Assembly: GCA_964612925.1 (NCBI GenBank)
Contig: CAZTFU010000025.1
Location: forward strand, 1 to 28,013
Reading direction: 5' to 3'
DNA: 28,013 bases
DNA from: Phil1 sp964612925
Lineage (GTDB): Bacteria; Bacillota; Clostridia; Christensenellales; CAG-138
A program made the translations under genes and the position numbers. Position 1 is the stretch's first letter, and every line of letters begins with the position of its first letter. The notes beneath the pieces are model-generated. The model ran no database searches. It was not told the DNA's origin and worked only from the letters and a program-made list of their open reading frames with translations. Positions 21,300 to 28,013 of this stretch are shown here, piece by piece.

Positions 21300-22001
21300 T
21301 TACAGCCCATCTCCCGGAAGCTCCACGCCCGCGGCGGCGGCCGCCGCAAGTGCGGGTGCAAGGTCACCCACGCGCTCGGGGGAATGGGCGTCACTGTCGG
21401 GGCGCATTATTGCGCCTATCCTGTCAACGGTGCGGATATCCTCCGCGCTGAGCGTTATGTGGTGCGAATTTATCTCTATCATCACGCCAAGTTCCTTTGC
21501 GCCGCGTGCAAGCGATTCTATATCGCACTTTACATATTCGCCCGGATGTGAAAACATGTTTATTCCGTATTTTTCGGCGGCCGCAAGCAGAGCCTTTGAC
21601 GTAAGAGCGGGTTCGCTTTTGCCTATGCCCGCCGCCTCAAGCGAACGCCTTAGAAGGAAGTTGTCCCGCGGCACAACGCCCTTGTGATACCCAAGCAACA
21701 GTATATCAAACATGCCGCGATTCTCGGGCACATCGCAAAGGCCGAACCCCGTCAGATTGCATTCAAGGCCGAAAAGCACCTCTATATCCCTTGCATACAC
21801 GCGGGCAAGCCTGTCCGTCTCTTTGCGAAGACGCAACAGCTTTTCCCCGCGAACACCGTAAAAAACATGGGCGGGTGCATGCTCTGTTATGGCTATGCGC
21901 TTTAGGCCGCAACGTATGCCGGCAAGGACAATCTCCTCGGGAGAGCCCTTGCCGTGCGAAAAATCGGTGTGTGTATGCAGGTCGCTCAAATAGCTGCCCA
22001 T
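21300..22001 (-). CDS. PHP-domain phosphatase/phosphoesterase
   Basis: PHP-domain enzymes use two or three metal ions to hydrolyse phosphoesters, for example histidinol phosphate or nucleotides. The 233-residue protein shows the metal-binding sequence in order: DLHTHTDFSHGKG near residue 8, an EHAPAH motif near 40, GLECNLTGF near 78, MFSHPGEY near 149, EINSHHI near 175 and PDSDAHSPERVG near 200. All expected His and Asp residues are present, so it should be active; the substrate is not known. It begins 2 bases after the rpiR-type stop codon and is co-transcribed with it. The order suggests a sugar-phosphate or related link, but that is inference only. Confidence 0.85.
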   Translation of the reverse strand: MGSYLSDLHTHTDFSHGKGSPEEIVLAGIRCGLKRIAITEHAPAHVFYGVRGEKLLRLRKETDRLARVYARDIEVLFGLECNLTGFGLCDVPENRGMFDILLLGYHKGVVPRDNFLLRRSLEAAGIGKSEPALTSKALLAAAEKYGINMFSHPGEYVKCDIESLARGAKELGVMIEINSHHITLSAEDIRTVDRIGAIMRPDSDAHSPERVGDLAPALAAAAAAGVELPGDGL

Positions 22002-22003
22002 GC

Positions 22004-22813
22004 TTATTTGCGCTTGGGCTGCTGACCCGAGATATTGTGACCCTTATACCTTGCGACAAGTGTCATTATAACGTTCAAAAGCGTGGTGGTGGCGATACCG
22101 TCAAACTTAAAGGGCGTTCTTGCCGCGGCAAGGTTGTAGGAATTGAAGAAATACTTGCACACCTGCGCCGTTTGATTGCTGGGATAGCTGCTGATGTAAA
22201 CGGTGGTCGCGCCAGCGGCGTTTGCACAGATTATCTGATCGTATATGTCCCTGCTGCGCCCCGTGCGGGAGTAGGCCAAAAGCACGTCATCCTTGGTATA
22301 TCTTGTGCGGTAGATGTGCATACCCGCTTCCTCATAAAGGGGTATGGCTTCCATTTCAAGCGTGTTGAAACCGTAAACTATATCCTTCGTAAGCATTTCC
22401 CACTCGCCGCACACAAGCACGCGCTTCTTGTTGGCGATTTCGTGGGCAACCTTGATAAGCGTATCCTTATCAAGATTACGATAGGTATCCTCAAGAGACA
22501 TGATGTTGTAGCCGTAAAGCTTGTCCACAACGGCACCGTCATCATCTTCGTCGCTTATCGGGGCAAGCCTTTGCGTTGCGGCATTGTCCGCCGCGCCGCC
22601 GGCAAGGGCCACGCGAAAATCAAGGAAACCGTTGTAGCCAAGGCGCCTTGCAAGGCGGGTAACGCTCGGCACGCTTACGCCGGCTTCCGCCGCTATTTCG
22701 TTTATTACCATTCTGATGGCGCGATCAGGGTTATCCAGAATAAAATCCGCAACCTTTTTTTCTGCATAGGGCAGGTTTGGATAAGCGGAACGTATCTTGT
22801 TGTTTGCGGCCAT
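22004..22813 (-). CDS. RpiR/MurR-family transcriptional regulator
   Basis: RpiR-type regulators bind DNA through an N-terminal HTH_6 domain and sense phosphosugars through a C-terminal SIS domain. The 269-residue protein has the HTH at about 1-75, including the recognition part EIAAEAGVSVPSVTRLARRLGY, written here as EIAAEAGVS and VTRLARRLGY. A SIS domain follows at about 108-240, with RVLVCGEWEMLTKDI, LLAYSRTGRSRDI and ATTVYISSYPSN. AAAGGAG lies 7 bases before the ATG. It is the first gene of a two-gene unit with the PHP enzyme. Its promoter overlaps three TATACATG repeats, which may be its own operator. Confidence 0.92.
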   Translation of the reverse strand: MAANNKIRSAYPNLPYAEKKVADFILDNPDRAIRMVINEIAAEAGVSVPSVTRLARRLGYNGFLDFRVALAGGAADNAATQRLAPISDEDDDGAVVDKLYGYNIMSLEDTYRNLDKDTLIKVAHEIANKKRVLVCGEWEMLTKDIVYGFNTLEMEAIPLYEEAGMHIYRTRYTKDDVLLAYSRTGRSRDIYDQIICANAAGATTVYISSYPSNQTAQVCKYFFNSYNLAAARTPFKFDGIATTTLLNVIMTLVARYKGHNISGQQPKRK

Positions 22814-22902
22814 AGTTTTTCTCCTTTTATTTCATCAATTTTATAACTTGTTCATCAACCATGGAAGCAAAATGCCGAATGTTGTCTTAATATATTCTGC
22901 TT

Positions 22903-22951
22903 TATACATGGTATACATGTACATTATACATGGCTTTGGCTTATTTTACAA
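22903..22951 (-). promoter_or_regulatory. Promoter of rpiR overlapped by three TATACATG repeats
   Basis: On the minus strand TTGTAA (22946-22951) and a perfect TATAAT (22923-22928) are 17 bases apart. TATACATG occurs at 22903-22910, 22912-22919 and 22925-22932 on the plus strand; the last copy covers most of the -10 box. Repeats over a promoter next to a regulator gene usually mean an operator. The leader to the ATG is about 100 bases. Confidence 0.6.
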
Positions 22952-23064
22952 CGGGTCAAACAAATTATTTAATCATTTAAGTTTATTTTCTTAACAATTT
23001 TCGATAGCACTCGCCTATTATGGGAAAAACGCATAAAAATGCAGAAAGGCCGCACTCTCTTTGA

Positions 23065-23093
23065 TTGACAGTAGGATATTAAAACATTATAAT
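23065..23093 (+). promoter_or_regulatory. Consensus promoter of nifJ
   Basis: TTGACA (23065-23070), exactly 17 bases, and TATAAT (23088-23093): a perfect match to the housekeeping promoter and the strongest in the window. The leader is about 77 bases. This fits high expression of a central catabolic enzyme. The rest of 22814-23064 is AT-rich, with only the rpiR promoter recognised. Confidence 0.92.
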
Positions 23094-23176
23094 TACAGTA
23101 GTATGCTTGTATACCGACCCAAGCCATGTTAAGAGGTCGGGAATACACTAAATAAATCAGGAGGATTTACTCAAAA

Positions 23177-26100
23177 ATGGCAAAGACAATGACCATTGAC
23201 GGTAATACCGCTGCGGCGCACGTTGCCTATGCGTTCAGCGATGTTGCAGCCATCTATCCCATCACTCCCTCGTCCCCCATGGCCGAGGTTGCCGATGAGT
23301 GGGCGGCAAACGGCAGGACAAACTTGTTCGGTCAAAAGGTAAGGATAGCCGAAATGCAGTCCGAAGCGGGTGCGGCCGGCGCAGTACACGGTTCACTCAA
23401 GGCCGGTGCTCTTACCACCACTTTTACGGCTTCTCAGGGCCTTCTGCTGATGATTCCCAATATGTACAAGATCTCCGGCGAGCTGCTCCCCGGCGTTTTC
23501 CACGTTTCCGCCCGTGCGCTTGCGTATCACGCGCTGAGCATCTTCGGTGACCACAGTGACGTTATGGGCTGCCGCCAGACCGGCTTTGCCATGCTTTCCT
23601 CCGCTTCCGTGCAGGAAGTTATGGATCTTGCCCTTGTAACTCACCTTTCCGCGATAAAGGCTTCCGTCCCGTTCGTACACTTCTTTGACGGTTTCCGTAC
23701 CAGCCACGAAGTTCAGAAGATAGAGGCCATTGATTACGAGGATATGGATAAGCTGCTTGACCGCGATGCGGTTGCCGCCTTCCGTGCGCGTGCACTCAAC
23801 CCCGAACATCCTCACCTTTCCGGTTCCGCTCAGAACCCGGATATCTACTTCCAGAACCGTGAAGCGGGCAACTCCCATTACCTCGGCGTTCCCGCAATAG
23901 TCGAGCATTATATGGAAGAAGTCGGCAAGCTGACCGGCCGCCATTATCATCTGTTTGATTATGTCGGCGCACCCGATGCGGATCGCGTATTGATCTCCAT
24001 GGGCAGCAGCTGCGACGTAATAGAAGAAGCAATTGACTACCTCAACGCCCGCGGCGAAAAGCTCGGCCTTATCAAGGTTCGTCTGTATAGGCCCTTCTGC
24101 GCGGATAAGCTTATTGCGGCCCTGCCCGCCACCTGCAAGAAGGTTGCCGTTCTTGATCGCACCAAGGAAGCCGGTTCCCAGGGCGAACCGCTTTACCAGG
24201 ATGTCGTTAATGCCTTTGCCGAAGCCGGCAGGTTCGACGTTAAGGTAATCGGCGGCCGTTACGGTCTCGGTTCCAAGGAATTCACTCCTTCAATGGTCAA
24301 GGCCGTGTATGACGAGCTGAAGAAGGATGAGCCCAAGCACCGCTTCACCATCGGCATAGTTGACGATGTTACCAACCTTTCTCTGCCCGTGACCGAACAG
24401 GTCAACGCCGCTCCCGAAGGAACCATCGCCTGCAAGTTCTACGGTCTCGGTTCTGACGGTACCGTCGGTGCAAACAAGAACTCCATAAAGATAATCGGCG
24501 ACCATACCGACATGTACGCTCAGGGCTACTTCTCCTATGACTCCAAGAAGAGCGGCGGCTTCACCGTAAGCCATCTGCGCTTCGGCAAGAAGCCCATACA
24601 GAGCCCTTACCTCATCGACGCGGCCGACTTTGTTGCCTGCCACAATGCCTCCTATGTCACCCGTTATGACGTGACCGAGGGCATAAAGGAGGGCGGTACC
24701 TTCCTGCTCAACTCCGAATGGACTCTTGAGGAGATGGAAAAAGAGCTTCCCGCCAAGATGAAGAACGCAATAGCGAAGAATCATCTCAAGTTCTACAATA
24801 TAGATGCAGTTAAGCTTGCCAAGGAAGTCGGCATGGGCAACCGCATCAATACCATAATGCAGTCCGCATTCTTCAAGCTTGCCAACGTTATCCCCGCGGA
24901 TCAGGCCATTGAATACATGAAGGCCGCCGCGAAGAAGTCCTACGCCAAGAAGGGCGAGGAAGTCGTTGCCAAGAACTACGCCGCAATAGACGCGGGCGTG
25001 AATGCGATAGTCGAGATCAACTATCCCGAATCATGGGCAACCACTACCGAGGGTGCAAATCCCAAGCCTGTGACCGAGGATCCGTACTTCACTCAGTTTA
25101 TCTCCCCCATACTTGCTCAGAACGGCGACAAGTTGCCCGTTTCTCTGATGAATCCCGACGGATCCGTCCCCACCGGCACCACCAAGTATGAAAAGCGCGG
25201 CATAGCCGTTGACGTGCCCGCATGGATTCCCGAAAACTGCATACAGTGTAACCAGTGCTCACTCGTCTGCCCGCATGCCTGCATAAGGCCCGTGCTCGTA
25301 AAGGACGAGGACAACGCACCCGAATCTTTCGTTACCAAGCCCGCCACCGGCAAGGAGCTTGCGGGTTATAAGTTCCGCATGCAGCTTTCCCCCTTGGACT
25401 GCACAGGCTGCGGCAACTGCGTAGACGTTTGCCCCGCCAAGACCAAGGCACTGCATATGGTTCCCCTGCACACCGTTCAGGAAACCGAGGGCGCAAATTG
25501 GGACTTCGCTACCAAGCTGCCCGAGCGTGAGCTTGAAATGAACAAGTACACCGTTAAGAACAGCCAGTTCCTCAAGCCCCTGTTCGAGTTCTCAGGCGCC
25601 TGCGCAGGCTGCGGCGAGACTCCTTACATAAAGCTTATCACTCAGCTGTTCGGTGACAGGATGATAATCGCCAACGCCACCGGTTGTACCTCCATCTACG
25701 GCGGCAGCGCACCTACCGTGCCTTACACCGTAAACGAAAAGGGTCACGGCCCCGCATGGGCAAACTCCTTGTTCGAGGATAACGCCGAGTTCGGCTTCGG
25801 TATCAATCTCGGTACCAAGCAGCGCCGTGCGCACGTTGCCGAGACCGTTGAAAAGCTTATCGCGCTTGACTGGTGCGATCCCGATCTGAAGGCCGCAGGT
25901 AAAGAATGGCTTGAAAACATGGACGATGCCGAGGGCTCCAAGAAGGCGGCGGCCAAGCTGGTAGCCGAGCTTGAAGCAAGCGTTGATCCGGATCTGACCG
26001 GCACTCAGTGGGAAGAAGCATGGCTCAAGAACGGCAAGAAGTGCCCCTGCGAAGCGTGCACACTCGGCCGCGAAGTGCTTGCCAACAAGGATCTGCTTGT

Positions 26101-26761
26101 TAAGAAGTCTATTTGGATATTCGGTGGTGACGGTTGGGCATACGACATCGGCTATGGCGGACTTGACCACGTTCTTGCCATGGATGAGGATGTAAACGTT
26201 CTGGTAGTCGATACCGAGGTTTACTCCAACACCGGCGGACAGTCCTCCAAGGCCACTCCGACGGGCTCCGTTGCCAAGTTTGCGGCAGCAGGTAAGCGCA
26301 CAAGCAAGAAGGATCTCGGCATGATGGCCATGAGCTATGGCTATGTGTACGTTGCCAAGGTCTGCATGGGCGCAAATCAGCAGCAGCTTGTCAAGGCTCT
26401 TGCCGAGGCGGAAGCTTACCATGGACCTTCCCTCATAATCGCCTACGCACCCTGCATCAACCACGGCCTCAAGGTCAAGGAAGGCATGGGTAAGAGTCAG
26501 GCTGAGGCCAAGAAGGCCGTTGAAGCCGGTTATTGGCAGCTTTACCGCTACAACCCCGAGCTGACCGCTCAGGGCAAGAACCCCTTCACGCTTGACAGCA
26601 AGCCCGCAACCGTGCCCTATCGTGACTTCATAATGGGCGAGGTTCGTTATGCATCACTGCTTTCGCAGTTCCCCGAGGTTGCAGACAAGCTCTTCGACCG
26701 CGCCGAGCAGGAAGCAAAGGACAAGTACGCATACTACAAGAAGCTTAACGACATGGAGTAA
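23177..26761 (+). CDS. nifJ: Pyruvate:ferredoxin (flavodoxin) oxidoreductase, single-chain
   Basis: This enzyme oxidises pyruvate with CoA to acetyl-CoA and CO2 and reduces ferredoxin, the main route of pyruvate use in anaerobes. The 1194-residue chain has all fused domains. The N-terminal pyrimidine-binding part has PITPSSPMAEVADEWA near residue 30. The CoA/transketolase-like part follows. A two-cluster ferredoxin domain has CIQCNQCSLVCP near 687 and CTGCGNCVDVCP near 741. The C-terminal TPP domain has CAGCGETPY near 809, GDGWAYDIGYGGLDH near 983 and NTGGQSSKATPTGS near 1015. Length is normal. AGGAGG lies 12 bases before the ATG, a little far. Its reduced ferredoxin is the expected electron source for the Rnf complex at the other end of the window. 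Confidence 0.98.
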   Translation: MAKTMTIDGNTAAAHVAYAFSDVAAIYPITPSSPMAEVADEWAANGRTNLFGQKVRIAEMQSEAGAAGAVHGSLKAGALTTTFTASQGLLLMIPNMYKISGELLPGVFHVSARALAYHALSIFGDHSDVMGCRQTGFAMLSSASVQEVMDLALVTHLSAIKASVPFVHFFDGFRTSHEVQKIEAIDYEDMDKLLDRDAVAAFRARALNPEHPHLSGSAQNPDIYFQNREAGNSHYLGVPAIVEHYMEEVGKLTGRHYHLFDYVGAPDADRVLISMGSSCDVIEEAIDYLNARGEKLGLIKVRLYRPFCADKLIAALPATCKKVAVLDRTKEAGSQGEPLYQDVVNAFAEAGRFDVKVIGGRYGLGSKEFTPSMVKAVYDELKKDEPKHRFTIGIVDDVTNLSLPVTEQVNAAPEGTIACKFYGLGSDGTVGANKNSIKIIGDHTDMYAQGYFSYDSKKSGGFTVSHLRFGKKPIQSPYLIDAADFVACHNASYVTRYDVTEGIKEGGTFLLNSEWTLEEMEKELPAKMKNAIAKNHLKFYNIDAVKLAKEVGMGNRINTIMQSAFFKLANVIPADQAIEYMKAAAKKSYAKKGEEVVAKNYAAIDAGVNAIVEINYPESWATTTEGANPKPVTEDPYFTQFISPILAQNGDKLPVSLMNPDGSVPTGTTKYEKRGIAVDVPAWIPENCIQCNQCSLVCPHACIRPVLVKDEDNAPESFVTKPATGKELAGYKFRMQLSPLDCTGCGNCVDVCPAKTKALHMVPLHTVQETEGANWDFATKLPERELEMNKYTVKNSQFLKPLFEFSGACAGCGETPYIKLITQLFGDRMIIANATGCTSIYGGSAPTVPYTVNEKGHGPAWANSLFEDNAEFGFGINLGTKQRRAHVAETVEKLIALDWCDPDLKAAGKEWLENMDDAEGSKKAAAKLVAELEASVDPDLTGTQWEEAWLKNGKKCPCEACTLGREVLANKDLLVKKSIWIFGGDGWAYDIGYGGLDHVLAMDEDVNVLVVDTEVYSNTGGQSSKATPTGSVAKFAAAGKRTSKKDLGMMAMSYGYVYVAKVCMGANQQQLVKALAEAEAYHGPSLIIAYAPCINHGLKVKEGMGKSQAEAKKAVEAGYWQLYRYNPELTAQGKNPFTLDSKPATVPYRDFIMGEVRYASLLSQFPEVADKLFDRAEQEAKDKYAYYKKLNDME

Positions 26762-26778
26762 TTCCATAAAGCTAAACG

Positions 26779-26804
26779 GCGGGGCGAATTTTCGCCCCGC
26801 TTTT
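26779..26804 (+). terminator. Terminator of nifJ
   Basis: A perfect stem GCGGGGCGAA with TTCGCCCCGC (26779-26788 with 26791-26800) is followed by TTTT, 17 bases after the stop codon. Confidence 0.92.
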
Positions 26805-26877
26805 GTATGTGATGTGTTGCTTTGGATAAGGAAGACAGAGGATGGTCGGGCTGCCGATTAAAGGCTTATAAATGGTA

Positions 26878-26906
26878 TTGCAAATATTCGAATTTTAGAA
26901 TAAAAT
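26878..26906 (+). promoter_or_regulatory. Promoter of the HTH-methyltransferase gene
   Basis: TTGCAA (26878-26883), a 17-base spacer and TAAAAT (26901-26906) stand 29 bases before the ATG at 26936. The surrounding DNA turns AT-rich at this point. Confidence 0.6.
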
Positions 26907-26935
26907 ATTACTATACCATATGTGGAGATATGAAT

Positions 26936-28006
26936 ATGGAATTTATGTCTGCAAGAGAAGCTGCTGATAAATGGGGTATTTCCCAAAGACGTGTTGCGGT
27001 ACTCTGCTCTGAAAACAGAATTGACAATGCAACTATGGTCGGTAATATGTGGATTATTCCCACTACTGCTGAAAAGCCGATTGATGCAAGAAGTATTCGT
27101 TATTCAAAGAGTGACGGAAAGAAGGTAAAGCCTTTTTTGAAATGGGCAGGCGGCAAAGGTCAGCTGCTTTCTGAAATTGAAAAGTATTATCCGTTTGAAA
27201 ACGGAGAAATCACCAAATATGCCGAGCCTTTCGTTGGTGGAGGTGCGGTTCTTTTTGATATATTGAGTAAATACGATCTTGAGGCTGTCTATATCAGCGA
27301 TATTAACGCAGAACTTATTAACACATATCGTATTATTCGAGATGATATTGATGAACTGATTGATTTGCTGACTGTTATGCAGAATGAATTTGTACCAATG
27401 AATACGGATGACCGCAAAGCATATTATCTGAAAAAAAGAGAACGCTTCAATGACTTAAAGGTAAACGGCGATGAAAACATCAATATTGAAAAAGCTGCAC
27501 TTATGATTTTTCTTAACAAGACTTGCTTTAACGGTTTGTTCAGAGTGAACAAAAAAGGCTTGTTCAACGTTCCTATGGGTTCGTATAAGAATCCTATGAT
27601 CTGTGATGAGGAAAATCTGCGTGCTGTTTCCGAAAAGCTCCAGAACGTAACGATTGTGTGCGGAGACTATCGGGAATCTGCTGATTTCATTGATGACAAC
27701 ACTTTTGTTTACTTTGATCCCCCGTATCGTCCCATTACTGATACAGCGAGTTTTACCGCATACACGGAACATCTGTTTAACGATGATGAACAGATTGAAC
27801 TTGCAAGGTTTGTTGATAATATGCATCGAAAAGGTGCAAAGGTGGTCATCAGCAATTCTGATCCTAAGAACTCAAATACAGAGGACGATTTTTTTGATAA
27901 TATCTATTCCTCTCATAAAATCAAGCGTGTTGAAGCCACTCGTATGATTAACTGCAATAGTGAGGCAAGAGGAAAAATCAAAGAACTGCTTATATCGAAT
28001 TTTTAA
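26936..28006 (+). CDS. HTH-fused DNA adenine methyltransferase, class D12 (Dam/DpnIIA type)
   Basis: The 356-residue protein joins two parts. Residues 1-55 look like a MerR/excisionase-type helix-turn-helix (SAREAADKWGISQRRVAVLC, then a wing with GNMWIIP). Residues 65-356 are an N6-adenine methyltransferase of the D12 family, with FLKWAGGKGQLL (67-78), YAEPFVGGGAVLF (95-107), the KTCFNGLFRVN run near 195 and the catalytic DPPY (261-264). Enzymes of this family often methylate GATC. The ATG at 26936 is chosen because GGAG stands 8 bases before it; an earlier ATG at 26930 is too close. Codons are visibly richer in A/T than in the neighbours, suggesting transfer. The stop codon overlaps AAGGAG, so another gene follows, perhaps a restriction enzyme. 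Confidence 0.9.
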   Translation: MEFMSAREAADKWGISQRRVAVLCSENRIDNATMVGNMWIIPTTAEKPIDARSIRYSKSDGKKVKPFLKWAGGKGQLLSEIEKYYPFENGEITKYAEPFVGGGAVLFDILSKYDLEAVYISDINAELINTYRIIRDDIDELIDLLTVMQNEFVPMNTDDRKAYYLKKRERFNDLKVNGDENINIEKAALMIFLNKTCFNGLFRVNKKGLFNVPMGSYKNPMICDEENLRAVSEKLQNVTIVCGDYRESADFIDDNTFVYFDPPYRPITDTASFTAYTEHLFNDDEQIELARFVDNMHRKGAKVVISNSDPKNSNTEDDFFDNIYSSHKIKRVEATRMINCNSEARGKIKELLISNF

Positions 28007-28010
28007 GGAG
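28005..28010 (+). promoter_or_regulatory. Ribosome binding site of a gene beyond the window
   Basis: AAGGAG overlaps the methyltransferase stop codon and is followed by ATT at the window edge. A translationally linked downstream gene is expected just outside; its identity cannot be seen. Confidence 0.7.
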
Positions 28011-28013
28011 ATT

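Noticed and set aside
25592..26464. 290-codon antisense frame in nifJ
   Set aside because: Shadow of a strongly conserved coding region; no start signal or recognisable domain.

Overview
The window looks like chromosome from an anaerobic, spore-lineage member of the Bacillota, class Clostridia, probably a gut-type organism. Evidence is the Rnf complex, a single-chain pyruvate:ferredoxin oxidoreductase, the sporulation pair yabP-yabQ beside a divIC-type gene, strong AGGAGG ribosome binding sites, sigma-A-type promoters, and rho-independent terminators. No rRNA or tRNA gene, CRISPR array, transposase or prophage gene was seen.

Layout. 1-585 is gene-free and holds dispersed hairpin repeats. 586-4926 (minus) is an rnf operon in the order C-D-E-A-B, with no rnfG. 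5125-6051 (plus) is a short QueG-like iron-sulfur protein. 6312-7199 (plus) is a GyrI-like effector-binding domain on a two-helix membrane anchor. 7365-9304 (minus) is yabP-yabQ-divIC/ftsB and a Ppx/GppA phosphatase. 9574-11715 (plus) is rho, with a very large Q/N/Y-rich N-terminal insertion and a structured leader. A run of five hairpins (11727-11892) separates rho from udk (minus). A long minus-strand stretch follows: gltS-type symporter, PlsC-like acyltransferase, rlmH, a WalJ/YycJ-type hydrolase and two half-size ChrA proteins. A divergent promoter then reads into a lipoprotein cyclophilin (plus). Next is an Lsa-type ABC-F gene (plus) whose leader has a three-codon uORF and a terminator/antiterminator arrangement. 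20455-21299 is gene-free and carries a second, inverted copy of the repeat block seen at the left end. A PHP-domain gene and an RpiR-type regulator (minus) lie divergent from nifJ (plus). The right end is a visibly AT-richer HTH-DNA adenine methyltransferase gene, with a ribosome binding site for a further gene at the window edge.

How the genes fit together. NifJ would reduce ferredoxin with pyruvate, and Rnf would re-oxidise it while pumping ions, so the two ends of the window belong to one energy scheme. The rnf operon lacks the gene for the covalent-FMN subunit RnfG. The RnfD flavin-attachment motif is also slightly atypical, which makes this the most interesting metabolic observation. The most interesting regulatory observations are the prion-like Rho with its possible leader attenuator, and the ABC-F attenuator. 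All statements come from reading the sequence and from family knowledge; no database search or folding program was run.
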